DNA of 64,000 nt from Bemisia tabaci (Eukaryota > Arthropoda > Insecta > Hemiptera > Aleyrodidae), in contig NC_092800.1 in assembly GCF_918797505.1 (NCBI RefSeq), forward strand, positions 6,758,001 to 6,822,000, written 5' to 3'. The notes beneath the pieces were generated by a model that was given only the letters and a program-made list of their open reading frames with translations, searched no databases and was not told the DNA's origin. Below are positions 12,036 through 23,911 of this stretch, in pieces; position 1 is the first letter of the stretch; the number at the start of each line of letters is the position of its first letter. Both the position numbers and the translations under genes were made by a program.

Positions 12036-12240
12036 TCACCATTTCTTGTTGGTCGTGTAGTCTTGTCGTTTTGACCGTTGAAATTCGTAGATCAGCAGAA
12101 AATGTGAGGATTTGTCCAAACTTCAGCATAATAACAAATTGTAACATTCAGCACAGAGTTCGACGTATTCCACAAAATTGCTCTAAATGTCAAGACGTAG
12201 ACTGGACGCAGATAAAACCACCGAGGAGACAAAACTGCCG
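12036..12240 (+). repeat. Family L repeat, copy 1
   Basis: About 200 bp that match, in reverse complement, 59489-59689. Shared blocks include TTTGACCGTTGAAATTCGTA, GATCAGCAGAAAATG and GCAGATAAAACCACC. GTGCCGTA(A/C)CTCCACTCA occurs on both sides of the L1+K unit (12021 and 12491). Function unknown. Confidence 0.7.
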
Positions 12241-12247
12241 TCCACAG

Positions 12248-12492
12248 CACGGAAAAAACGGTAGTGACAACAGCGGCTGGTGAAAAACGCGCCAGCTACC
12301 GTACGGTAGTTACGATGACTACCGCGGTGGAGGTCACGACTAACCCGATAGTTGCATCAACATCCAAGGTTGTTGATGTAACATACCGGGTTCGTTGTGA
12401 CCTCCACCGCGGTAGTTATCGTAACTACCGCACGGTAGCTGGCGCGTTTTTCACCAGCCGCTGGTTGTGTCGACTACCCTGTTTTTTCCGTG
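12248..12492. mobile_element. Family K foldback element
   Basis: A near-perfect 245-bp palindrome. The ends are CACGGAAAAAAC and GTTTTTTCCGTG. The arms carry GCGCCAGCTACCGTACGGTA and TACCGCGGTGGAGGTCACGA with their inverses. The loop is about 40 bp (GATAGTTGCATCAACATCC...). No ORF of note. Confidence 0.85.
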
Positions 12493-12574
12493 TGCCGTAC
12501 CTCCACTCAAAATTGTATATTTTTTTCCAGCACGCACTGTTCTATTACTAAAAAATTCAATAAGTTACGAAGGA

Positions 12575-12691
12575 AATCTTCTGAGTAATTGGAAGAGAAA
12601 TAAATATAAATTTTCCTAAAAATTCGTGATTTGTTGGGGGAAATTGGCAACGCCTGATGGCTCATACGACGTTCTACCTTAGCACCAGAGT
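12575..12691. mobile_element. Family A right half, truncated
   Basis: GAAATTGGCAACGCCTGATG + CTCATACGACGTTC...CTTAGCAC is the A right end. The left half is missing. Lies 70 bp left of the next full A copy. Confidence 0.65.
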
Positions 12692-12761
12692 TACACCACA
12701 TCTGCCACAGATTCAATAATTGAATTTTATTGGGTTCCCTCTCACTAGTGTTACTCCTACG

Positions 12762-13014
12762 CTGCCGTGCTAAGAAAAAACACCGATATGCGCCTTCAGG
12801 CGTTGCCAAATTTTCGTTGGTAAATCAAGAATTTTCGGGAAAATTTGCAAATATTTTTCTTCCAATTTTTCAGGTATTTTGTTTGCAATTTTACCTAAAG
12901 ATCTTGAAAATTTCTCGGAAAAATATTCATAACTTTCCTCAAAAATAAAAATTTTATCGAAGGAAATTTGGCAACTCTCGAATGTCCATGCGGCGTTTTT
13001 CCTTAGCACGGCAG
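12762..13014. mobile_element. Family A MITE, copy 4
   Basis: CTGCCGTGCTAAGAAAAAAC to TTCCTTAGCACGGCAG, with mirrored arms around GCGTTGCCAAATTT / AAATTTGGCAACTC. Confidence 0.9.
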
Positions 13015-13766
13015 TACAAAGAGCGATTCAAACAAACGAAACATTCGAATTAGTATCATTCCACCGACTCCCGGCCACCAATCGCACCAGCGTGGAAGGC
13101 CTATTCGCAGAGACAATAAGTAAATGCGTTTATTCGCGGCAAGTGAACTGCAATTGGTGATTTGCCGCGGATTCATGAATAAAGAACACAACTCAGATTA
13201 CCGACCAGGCTGCTATTATTTACGCGGGATTACGGATAAGTCGCTGCTGCCAAGTGCAGATTACACGTGTTTAATAAAACAACCCCCTAAACCACCTTCG
13301 TGGAGATTTGCCGCATCGCCACACATATCCATATTTCTAACACCTGAGGTTCGGTGATTTCAGCACGACTTTGCAACCATGCGCTTCGCAGCCTCCCCGC
13401 AAATCATCCATCGACACTCGTAAAGGGGACGGAGTCGGAATGCGATGCCGCAAAATTTTCGATAATTACCCTCGTTTCTCATTGAAGTGCGACTGATTCA
13501 CGCCAAAATTGGCAACGCAGCCGAGATCAGCGGTGGCGCTCCGGCGAAATTCAAGCCACGTTTCCGGCCCGGATTTGAGTCGCGAGAAAAACAATAAAAA
13601 CGATGACAGTATATGGCGAATGGCGGTCGACGACGAATGATAAACCGCAGTTTATGCGTTTGACGGTGATGCGAGGCGGGTTGTCTGTGCACTGTGCAGA
13701 CGGCGCCGTAAAAATGACGGGGTGCGTTGCCAGGTGTGATCCTCGACACGAATCTCAAGATGGTAA

Positions 13767-13931
13767 CATTTGCGTGGCGTGCTTTGCGATATATCGATTT
13801 TTAAGCCATTTAAACCTATGGAAAAGGATCGATTAATAGGTTGTTTGCAGCGAACACCTTCATAATCGATTCTTTACCATAGGTTTAAGTTGCATAACAA
13901 TCGATACATCGCAATTCACGCCACGCCACTG
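13767..13931. mobile_element. Family C hAT-type MITE, copy 2
   Basis: Starts CATTTGCGTGGCGTGCTTTG and ends TTCACGCCACGCCACTG. The exact 8-bp flanks GATGGTAA (13759-13766 and 13932-13939) are a target-site duplication. The interior has ATCGATT boxes and CCATTTAAACCTATGGAAAA, mirrored as TTTACCATAGGTTTAA. Confidence 0.92.
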
Positions 13932-13970
13932 GATGGTAAGTTTGATATGCCGTTATGATGCGGCGCAATA

Positions 13971-14105
13971 CTGCCGCGTGATGAGAAAAAACGCCGTATG
14001 AGCCTTCAGGAGTTGCCAAAATTCCCGTAATGAAACATACATTTTTGAGAAAAGTCATGAGTATTTTTCTTTGAGAATCCAAATACTTTAGATCAAATTT
14101 TTGCT
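13971..14105. mobile_element. Family A left half, truncated
   Basis: CTGCCGCGTGATGAG, then AAACGCCGTATGAGCCTTC. The right half is missing; similarity fades after TTTAGATCAAATTTTT. Confidence 0.7.
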
Positions 14106-17100
14106 GTGAGCGGCAGAGTTCTAGGGCCGCACTCTTTCGCGGGGAAATTGAGGCCCGATATCCAAAATATTACATTGTATTACTAAAGTGAATTCTGATG
14201 AGTAATATCGCGCAAAACACGGAGGAGGTGGGGGGGGGGGTGGTAGACCGACCTCCCTGCCTACCTCGTCACGCTCTTCTCGTTTCTCTCAAATCATATT
14301 TTTTACACATGCCGTTTGTAGTACGACAGCATAAACTTTTTTATAAAGATAGATCGATACAGAGGGAGGGTAATACATATATCAAAAGAGGGGGATAAAA
14401 GTAAAAAGACTAAGGAGGAAAAAGATCTAAGCTTTTCTCTGACATTCATTACATGTAGACATTTTTATACTTTCATGAACATTTTTGGACAATTCTATAA
14501 TTAAATAGATGCAACTTAAATATAAAGTTTCAGAAATAAAAAATTAACAAAATTATCACGCTTAAAAGGTTTTGCTTTTAAAATTACCCGACATTACTAC
14601 GACGTTTCAGTTTTTTCCAGCATATTTTCGAACGGATTCTTTCAGAAATTGACGAGGATATTCATTTGATAATGTTTCAATATATTCTTACGAGAGTAGG
14701 ATATAAAAGCTCGAGTTTTTCTATCAGACATATAGGGCTGATGTTCTTTCTAAAAATTAAAATACAACAAAAAAAAACTGAAACATTGCAATAGAGACAA
14801 AACAAAATCAAAGCAAATTCATTCCTTTCAACACATCACCAACAACATCTAGGCTAAATTTCTATCACACCGTTATCGACATGATCACGAACCTTGCGGA
14901 TCACCTTTTAAAAGCCGTTCGACAACGCTGTAAGGCTATCGTCGAATCTATATTGCTGTCGGAATTAGCATATTACATATTTTATTGCGCGGCAGTCTCT
15001 TTAACCGAGGGATGCCTATTCATTGAGGCTCAGTCGCAAGAAACGAGCTCGCTTACGAGTGGCAAACAAGCGTTAAAAATTGCGCGCTAAATAACGGCAA
15101 AACTTGCTGCCACCAAGCGTACTTTGGCGCGACGTCTCTCCACGTCAGTGATTTAAATGCACAGCATCCCGATTTTTTAGCGTTTGTTCAATGTGTCTAA
15201 ATAAAAGTTTCTATTCCTGAGCCTGGGCCTCATTTGAAGCGCCCAATTTCATACCTTTGTTTTAAATATCGCAGTCTTGCATGGGCGAATCCGTTCAAAG
15301 ACGGAATCTTCTAGGGGTATCATAGGGTATCACAAGGGTTATAGTGAAGGGTATTTCAGAGAAAGGAAGAGCAGAATGCGGAACATGACGTCATCGCTCA
15401 CGCAGCGCGGATACGGCGCAGATGCGACTATTCATGTCTAGCAACAGTGATTTTGCATGACCACCTAATTGAAGGCGAATAGTCTTCTGCGGTGCCGCAT
15501 TTGCCGATGCAGTCAACAAACGTGGAATTTCATTCGTGGTGGGTGAAGTGTGACGGTTGCTGCCTGACGGAAAATGGCCTCTCCTCCTTCGAATTTTGTG
15601 GGAAAGTTAGGAGCTGGGTTCAAAGCCATGTTTCTGATTCAATGACCTTTATTTTTCTCAATCAGTTCTATTTTGCACGGAAAAATCGGAATTTACCCTT
15701 AAAATCTGGCTCACAGGGAAGATCAAATGTTTCGGAAAATGGGTGCCCTGTGACAAACCAAGGACGATTTTGGATCCACCAGGCAAAAATACGAGGCTAT
15801 TTTCAGTCAAAACACGTAATTTGCTGACATGTCATCATATAAAATTTACCCGATTATTGTTCGGTTAGATGATTGCACACACGTTTTAAGTTGTGGCACA
15901 CGGGCGAATTAAGTCACTTGGCCGGAAAAACTTTACTATCCTAAATAGTAAGGTTTTCTCTGCATTTCTGTGTCTTTCTATCTACGTCATCTGAAAATGG
16001 CCATGATTTTACTTTATACATCCTAACAATTCCGATCTGTAGGTACAATTCTCATTTATTCGAGCAAAAGCAAACTGATCGACAAAAATAAAAATCAATA
16101 GCGGTAAAAACCAATCTGCAATTATCTTCGAACTTTCTGTCAAATCGCGAATAAAAATTATCATTGATCAGTGAAATCCCGAAAATTTCTCTTTTAGCAA
16201 ACCGGCAAATCGTAAAGAAGAAGACACTTTCTGTGTCTCTGATTGCACTCTGCACTTTATTGAGATAAGATTGTACATTTCTCGTTAGGTAGATGAATTT
16301 AAGCCTTAAATTTATGTTATGATGCCAGCGGTTAGAGAGAAGATAAATATTATACGTAGATGAGGTAATAACCTCTATACGGTAAAAATTTAACAAAGAC
16401 TGAAAATTTGTAGCGTCGGAACATAACTTGCCATTATGATCCGACGTAACAAAGAATTTAAACTTACACCATAAAATTCGAGATTATACCGCGAGCTAAT
16501 ACACAGCGAGCTGCCAAGAGAGAACCAGAAATCCTACTCAGCGTTTTCTGAACAAGGAGCCTTCTGGCGTATCTTAATATTTGCCCGCCAAAAAAACGTT
16601 GCCAATTTTACTTCATTCACCTAATTTTTGCACAGGCTTTCTTACAGGATCATTAATAATCAACTTGGCAACGAGGCTTAGAGCTAACACCAAGAGGAGG
16701 AACGATGCGATTTATGCCTTTTAAATAGATTCAGGCATACAAGTACACAGTGATGCCAGTTTGAATGTTAATTGCTGCAAATTTCATCATCGATTCTTGA
16801 GGAGAAATGCGGATGATTTTTGGCAAGCCGCATAGTTGTGCTTGTGACACAGCGTGAATGGCCTTTGAATCTCTGCTTCAATGTATTTACCTTGGGGCTA
16901 TAATGCAGTGATGACACATCTGGCAAGATGACCGAATTATTTCACTGAAAATAGAGATGTTTTCTATCAGAAATGGCTGTGCAAATTAGCGCATGTACTC
17001 AGCATAAACCGGATGAACCCTCTCTGAACGGAAGGAGAGCGTTATAAATACAATCAATATTTAGGATCATTCTTCATTCATTGGGAAAGTCGCCCGTAGG

Positions 17101-17589
17101 TAGTCTCAAAATTAGTTTACTGAGCTTGGTTCACATGATCGGAACTGTTTATTTTTGTTAATTCATTGCCTGGAGAACTAATAATTTTTCGTTAAGTGTG
17201 GATGATATGAAATTGATCTTAAATGCTCATTTCTACCGTAGAATACATTTTTCTTGCATGCTTTAACGATATTTTTTTCCTCGCATTTATCACCTCTTCC
17301 GCGCCAATAATATCAATTTTTCGAAGTGTTTATATGTAATGCATACTTGTCTATATCATTTCTCGAAATTATCAAATGTCCCTGTAACTGATAGGAGACA
17401 TGTGTGAGAAATCGGTTAACAGCGTATGTCTCATTTCCTTTTAACTGCATGTCACATGTATATTAGCCGGCAAATTGACAATTATAAAGTACCATAAGAT
17501 AGGAAAATTAAGATATTAATGAAAACTGCTTAAATGAAGTTACCAAGGTGAAATCACGGAAAATGGTAACGAATTTTCACCTAAGCTTA
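14106..17589. other. Long unique stretch, no gene recognised
   Basis: AT-rich. A G run lies at about 14229. ORFs at 14881-15090, 15492-15827 and 16052-16396 (minus) have no domain, codon bias or consistent splice sites that I can see. Confidence 0.5.
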
Positions 17590-17796
17590 TTTTTTTTTTA
17601 CACTTCAAGTATCCCACGAAGGATAATCCTGCGCTTCACCATCCCTAGGACCATATCTCCCCTCTGTCCTTAATCAAGCTAGCCCCAGGTACCCGTTGTT
17701 TGAGACCATCAAACTTGGGTCACCTGGCCGGGAATCGAACCCAGAACCTCCCAATCATAGAGCAAGCGCTACAATCACTACACCGCAGGAGGCCGA
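17590..17796 (-). mobile_element. tRNA-derived SINE
   Basis: Read on the minus strand, the 5' part (17796 to about 17726) is tRNA-like. It starts GGCCTCCTGCGGTGTAGTG (A-box region) and carries a perfect B box, GGTTCGATTCC. About 130 unrelated bases follow and end in a run of ten A (T run at 17590-17599). The 5' and 3' ends of the tRNA-like part do not pair as an acceptor stem, so it is not a working tRNA gene. A head with RNA polymerase III boxes, a non-tRNA body and an A tail is the structure of a SINE. No clean target-site duplication was found. Confidence 0.75.
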
Positions 17797-17980
17797 CAAA
17801 TGCATGTCCAGCTGCAAAAATACATTAATTCATGAGAGGGTGAACAGGGACCTAATTTCAACACATTATGTGCTCATGGCTACTTTATATTAATGATGTC
17901 AACTGTTGAAGCAGTTGTATTTAGATTTTCATAGAAGTCAAGAACTCATCGGCCGTTCACCTTCATGGACTTTACTGGTC

Positions 17981-18232
17981 CTGCTGTGATAAGGAAAAAC
18001 GCCGTATGAGCCGTCAGACGTTGCCAAGTTTTCTTCGATAAAAACCAAAATTACTGGGGAATTTGTGAATATTTTTTCCCAAAATTTACAGATAGTTTTG
18101 TTTACTATTTCAGCTATAGTTCCTGAAAATTTCAAGGAAAAATATTCATGACATTCCATAACATAAACATTTTATCGAAGGAAATTTGGCAACTCTCGCA
18201 TGTTCATACGGCATTTTTCCTTCGCACGGCAG
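17981..18232. mobile_element. Family A MITE, copy 6
   Basis: CTGCTGTGATAAGGAAAAAC to TTTTTCCTTCGCACGGCAG, with the usual GTTGCCAAG / TTTGGCAACTC inner arms. Confidence 0.88.
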
Positions 18233-19117
18233 AATATTTCACTGCATGCTAAAAAAACCCGGTGGATTAATCATTCAGTTTAATCACGTGGATCAGGAAA
18301 CTTCAAATAAGTGCAAAAATATGCACAATGCAGCTTCACTACGGTTATTGACAAGATGTCCATCATTAATTAATGACAATGAAATCCACAACGAAGTGAA
18401 TTAGTCCTGCTCAATGTATTTTTGAATGAAGATATTTTAATGAATTTTACTCCCCATCTATACCGAAAAATCCTGTCATTGTATGCCTCATTATATTTCA
18501 GTAATAAATCATTATCTCTGATCTTTTGTCGCAAGCGGACAAAAAAAGAGAGCAGTGAGAATTTCTGTTTAGAAAAAAAAAACTTAAATCGACCATTTCC
18601 CGAAGAGAAATTTTGATGTAGCTCCCAGCTCTAATAATATAATTGATTTTTAAAGATCGAGACCCTTCATATAATGATTCTCGAATTACATCCCGTCATC
18701 ATTGAACTATGATTAGAACAGTTGCAAACAAAAATCAGTCTAATCTTATGGAGATTTGTTAGATTATGTGTGAATATTTGAAACTTAGTTCTGTATAGTA
18801 AGAAGCACGTAGGATACTACTGCCGGCGTAATTTTTAGAAGAACCAATCAAATCATGATTTCCCAGTAAAGTTCTTACGACTGGTTAAAGAAGAAGAATA
18901 TTCTTAACTCTTGAGGAAACTCATCCATTTTAAGCTTAGCTGGCCGCATTAACAGTGTAGAATTTCTCCATTCACTATCAGATCTAAGTCTCTAACTAGA
19001 TCTCAATTAAAAATTGCCTTCAATGACACGAGTATGCAACCCCACGACAGCCACGTTCGAATAGTTGCTGCTCGTGATTTTACCGTGGCAGGTTGCCGGA
19101 CAAGAACTACTAGTACT
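18233..19117. other. No gene recognised
   Basis: AT-rich unique sequence with only short ORFs. Confidence 0.5.
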
Positions 19118-19371
19118 CTGCCGTGCTAAGGAAAAACACCGTATGATCATTCGAGAGTTGCCAAATTTCCATCAATTAAATGTCTTATTTTCAAGCAGAA
19201 TTATGAATATTTTATCTTGGAATTTTCAGATGATTTAGAGCCGATAGTTAATAAAATTCTCTGAAAAATTGGAGGGAAAGTATACACTGATTTCCCTGAA
19301 AATTCGTATTTAATTAACGGAAATTTGGCATCGGTTAAAGGCTCATACGGCGTTCTTTCTTAGCAGGGCAG
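19118..19371. mobile_element. Family A MITE, copy 7
   Basis: CTGCCGTGCTAAGGAAAAAC to CTTAGCAGGGCAG. Flanked by TACT on both sides, a possible 4-bp target-site duplication. The next A copy begins 9 bp to the right. Confidence 0.88.
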
Positions 19372-19380
19372 TACTTAGTA

Positions 19381-19622
19381 CTAGCCATATGAACATTCGG
19401 TCGTCACTTGTCTTCTCATCAAGTAAAAATTTCAAGAAAAACTTGTGAATAAGTTTTCGTTGACATTTTTCAATGATGCTCCATGGAATTCAATCTGGTG
19501 TATTTGAAAACTTGAGAGAGAAATAAAATAAAATTTCCTTGAAAAAAATAAAAATAGAACTTTCTTCAGGCACGGTTTTGCAACGTCTAAACGCTCTAAA
19601 GCGTTCCTCCTCAGCACGAAAG
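19381..19622. mobile_element. Family A MITE, copy 8, degenerate
   Basis: The left end has lost most of CTAAGGAAAAACG but keeps ATATGAACATTCG. The right end reads TTTTGCAACGTCTAAACGCT...CCTCAGCACGAAAG, then TACT. Oldest-looking copy. Confidence 0.6.
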
Positions 19623-20169
19623 TACTGCAATCGATCACATTCGGTTCCGCCCTCTTCCGATGATGTACAGAACTAAGTTTGACTGACCGCGCTTAAAGCC
19701 TATCAGATGGTGCGGTAGAAAAACCGAGTGTTGATGCGGGTTTTTCGACTCTCATGAGACTCTTAACTGCCGTGAAATTACAGTCCAGGCATGGCAGACT
19801 GATACTCACAGGTTAGGAATAAGACTGTAATGGCCTGAGAAGATTTTGAGAGCAGAGAAAGTTTAGAAAGCTCGTTTGTTGTTTCCTATCTTAAGGTGCA
19901 GTATGAAAGGCCAGTTTCTAAGCGTCTGATCAGAGCTTATCATTTCTGCTCATGTATAAAATTAAAAAACTAAAATATAATTCCGAGACTAACGCATCTG
20001 ACCAATTACCCAAACTTAGGTATGAAAATTTAGTTGCCTGGTATAAAAGGGTGGTACCGTTTGTTGAAAATGGTTGTACTCATGAAATAAGGGGGAAGGA
20101 TGATAGACTAACTGTAGGGTCCCTCGTGGGTTGACGTTATTTAGTCTATGATTTACCTCATATGCGGAT
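19623..20169. other. No gene recognised
   Basis: Unique sequence between family A copy 8 and the P repeat. Nothing supported. Confidence 0.4.
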
Positions 20170-20790
20170 ACAGACGTTTCGAACCCGGGGGGGGGGGGGG
20201 GGTGTAAGGAGAATCGAGGGGCTCGAAAATGTTCGAAATTTGAATGCATCTAATATGTAGTTTTAGTCAATTTCGTCATGAATAATCCTCAAATATAAGC
20301 GTCCTTCCTTCTATCTGCCGTGCTAAGGAAGAACGTCTAATGAACATTCGAGAGTTGCCAAATTTCCTTTGATGAAATTTATGTTGAGGAAAATTATAAA
20401 TATTTTCCCTTGACATTTTCAGGAACTTAGATCAAAATACAAACAATATTCTCTAAAAAATTGGAAGAAAAATGTTCATAAGTTTACCAGGGAATTCGTG
20501 TTTTGTCGAAGCAAATTTGGCAGCACCTGGAGGTTCATACGGCGTTTTTCCTTAGCTTGGCAGTACTTTCCTCCGTCCCTTTCTATTTCTTTCTTCCCTT
20601 TTTCTTCCTCCTAATTTCGGGCAAACGGGAGGGGCGCACGCCCCCTACTCCCCTCCCCTGGATCCACCTATAATTTACTTCCTTCTTCTATTGCAACCAC
20701 CACCGGCTTAAACCAATAGGATCCCTTCATTTTCCCTTTGTCTTCTTTGTCTATCGCTTTGTCTATCAATTTTAATAATCAGCCTGCAGA
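20170..20790. repeat. Family P repeat, copy interrupted by a family A MITE
   Basis: A G run at about 20188, GAATGCATCTAATATG, GTCATGAATAATCCTCAAAT, then A copy 9, then TTTCTTCCCTTTTTCTTCC, CCAATAGGATCCCTTCATTT and TCCCTTTGTCTTC. The order is the same as in the uninterrupted P copy at 7.4-7.8 kb. Confidence 0.65.
20315..20563. mobile_element. Family A MITE, copy 9 (inside P)
   Basis: CTGCCGTGCTAAGGAAGAAC to TTTTTCCTTAGCTTGGCAG. It splits a P repeat whose unoccupied equivalent exists at 7.5 kb, which shows it moved as a discrete unit. Confidence 0.88.
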
Positions 20791-23700
20791 GTGGATTTTC
20801 TTATCGCGGCGCACCCCCAACCCCAACTGTCATATGATGCCGAGCCGAGTGACGCGACGCGAGAGGGGGTTCAAGTCGAGTCAAAGTCGTCGCATATTTA
20901 TTCCAGGCAAACGCAGCGTAGCTAATGAGCTTTGCAGATGCACCAAGATGCGCTTTCCGGGCGCTTTGTCTCCGAAAGTTGAAAAGTTGAAAAATTCCCG
21001 ACATTCGGAACGGAGCGAATGCTTGATCCTCCTCCTTATTACTTCCGCCTCGGGCGAGGGGTTCTCCGTATACGGTGTAATTTATTGCGCTGAAAAAAGG
21101 GGCAACGAACTCCGGGGGAACAGTGGAAGACTTATTAACGGGTGCCTCTCGCAGAGCCATGCTCATGAGATGATTAGTGCTATTTCGGCTGCCAGATTGT
21201 ATGTGTGACGCAGGCAAGTCAAATTTGCTGAAAACCAAAGCTCAATGCCAATTATTCATCTCTCAATTGAAATTGTGGACTTTTTGTGATTTTGAATCGT
21301 TTCTTTGAAATGTCTCAAATTTTAAGGAAAATAAGGGACAAAGAGGGATAAAAAGTTCAGAAAATGAAACAAAACTAAATTCTGCTGAGAATCTACAAAG
21401 AGTGAAAAGTTCAATAGTTCAAAGGTTCAAGGCAAGTTAAATTTGTAAAAACCAAAGCTTGGATATTTTGTGTGATGTCAGATGATTCATTCAACATCGG
21501 GGAATAGTGGCCCGTCTATTGTGAAATGGAAAACGTCCGCGGACAATAGAAATTTGTTTTAACAAAATTAAGAAAGAAAGAAAAAAAATTATTGACACTG
21601 ATGTGTACATCCTAGAGAAGATCTGTTATTCAAGTTCGGACACTTTCGTCAATTTAGCGATTAAAAACCCAAGCTAAAAACCAATTCAAAGTCTAGCACA
21701 TCATGTACACAAAATTTAATTTGAAGATTGAAACAACGGCGGAACTTCAGCATTTTACTAAACATATCTTCACCTACCCTTGGTTATTAAGTATATTAAA
21801 AATATTTGTGTTTGACACTTCAACATGCCTTCGCAATCAATTTATAATTGGAACTTGTATTACTTTGAACGAGAGTGCACTTGTTGGTGATATCATTTGC
21901 GATATCGCAACTCCGTCGCGATTTCAGGGGCGCGTCTTTGTTGATGCGCAAATCCTACTTTTCGCAAGGCGTCTCAACGCGAGGAGATTAAGTAATTTAT
22001 TAAGGAACGTGCAGAGTGTAGTAAGTGTTCGGGGCACGATTAAAATCTTATCTCTGCAATAATGAAGAGAACCTCTGCATTGGATCCGTGACGTAGTTGT
22101 CACGATTTTTGGCCTATTTCCAGACGTCTGTCTCAAGCAACACCGGGTGAGATAAAGATCGACGGGAGATCTGACTTTGTCCCTTTCCAACCTTCCCCCT
22201 CAACTCTTAATTTTAAAGTTTTTAAAACTAGGATTATTTTTAAGTTTTGGTATTTTCTAAGTATTTAATTCAAGTTAAAAGGGTTATTCTCGGTACCGGA
22301 GCCACACTTATGGGAACTGGGAAACTTTTGGAGACAGCCTCTAGCACTCGGTTTAAAATCATAGAAATCATTCCTTTTTTGTGGGAATATTGAATTTTGG
22401 GATTTTTTTTATCAAGAAAAGTCTGCTCCAGAGACTCGGACACAATGATGAACGAGTTCCAGAATTTTTGACACATAATCAGGCTAGATGTCACGTGTTT
22501 CTTATCTGAAATGAGCTTGAAAAAGTAGTCTCTCATTGCTAAATATATTTCAATGATCAATGATCCTTTTTTTTCGTCACTTCTGTAAGAATGCATTGAA
22601 TTCATCGGAATTTCAGTTTCATCCGTGGTCACCAGCAGTAAAATACGGAGATATCTAAAAGCTTCTAACGATAAGACTGAGTTTCTCAAGAGGTTACGAT
22701 AAACGAGGATGAGGGATATTTTCTCTCATTAAAAACTTGATATGCAATACGGTGTATTGCAACCTGTACTATTTTCTGTAATGAAATCAAATACATAGTA
22801 ATGAACAATTTTTTGACATTGGTACATATGTTGTATGACAGAATATCAGTAAGTGCGAATTCACCATTACTGTTGTCTCACTGAGAGAAGAAGCGAAAAA
22901 ATTAAATATCGGCAGTACAAAAATAGCAAATCTCTGATTTGAAAATTAGTTGAAGTTCATGCATATTATTCAGTCAGGTTCTTTACAGAGGGGTGATGCT
23001 TGAGGCTACATCTTTTTAATATGAGAAGCAAAATGACGTCTACGAAAGTGTACAATGTTCTGCTTTTACGATGGCTCGTGTACTTAGCAAATGACTCAAG
23101 AGTCATAAACCATGCTTTTTACACTGCGACATTAAACGGAAAAGGAAGGAGCCTTAGATTATTGCTACGCGACAGAATTGTGTCCACACGGAAAAAAGAT
23201 ATTTGCCAAAATGGCAAAAAATGATTTAGCGAAAATAGCATTACTAGTTTACGCTGTCATTGCTAAAACTTTTGGCAGATTCGCAAAATACCTGCCGAAT
23301 TAGCTTATGGTTTTGTTTTTTTCACTAATTATTTTACGAAACTTACTATAATCAATTGTTCCTTCAGTATTCTCAATATTGCGATTTTCACCACGTAATA
23401 AATTGCTGTTTTGACAATATATATTGCAAGTTCAGCGTCTTTTTTGCGATTATAACAGTTGAAAAAAGCCATTTGTACAATTTAATTTTGCAGAATTAGC
23501 AAATTGTGTAATTTTATCAGAGAGTATATTTTCTTACTGATGGTTATTGAATCTTGGGGACTCTCGTTTGAGACATCCGGAGACCTAACTGATCCCCAGA
23601 AAACAAAAATTGGTCATTTTGCAATTGAGGCACTGGATGCGAAAAGAGCACTTCTCGATTGCTGTGTTCCAGAGTCTCCTCTGATATTTCATTCATTGTA
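20791..23700. other. Long stretch, no gene recognised
   Basis: GC-richer at 20.81-21.20 kb, with overlapping 156- and 145-codon ORFs on opposite strands and no domain. AT-rich after that. The 139-codon minus ORF at 22270-22689 looks protein-like but matches no family I know and has no supporting splice sites. Confidence 0.45.
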
Positions 23701-23911
23701 CACTGGAAAAAAAAGAATCTTAAATTTGCCGCCAAGAAGTATTTCTTCTTAAATCAAGAATTTTGCTGGTTGACATAAGCTACTTTTTCGCTTAACCCAA
23801 TCATTATTTTTCTTGAATCAAGAAAAAGTCAGCTTAAAGCAAGATAAAGAAAATTCTTGGTGGCAAATTCAAGAATTATCATGCTTGATCCAACCTACTT
23901 TTTTTTCAGTG
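23701..23911. mobile_element. Family X foldback element (CACTG termini)
   Basis: Begins CACTGGAAAAAAAAGAATC and ends ACTTTTTTTTCAGTG. The arms TTAAATTTGCCGCCAAGAA and TTCTTGGTGGCAAATTCAAG are inverses. 211 bp, no ORF. Confidence 0.75.

Noticed and set aside
17726..17796. Functional tRNA gene on the minus strand
   Set aside because: The B box is perfect but the acceptor ends do not pair and a SINE body with an A tail follows.
20738..21238. Overlapping 156- and 145-codon ORFs on opposite strands
   Set aside because: No recognisable domain, overlapping on both strands, and within chance length for the window. Part lies in the P repeat.
22270..22689. 139-codon minus-strand ORF as a hypothetical gene
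   Set aside because: Composition is protein-like, but there is no family match I know and no splice context. About the length expected by chance.
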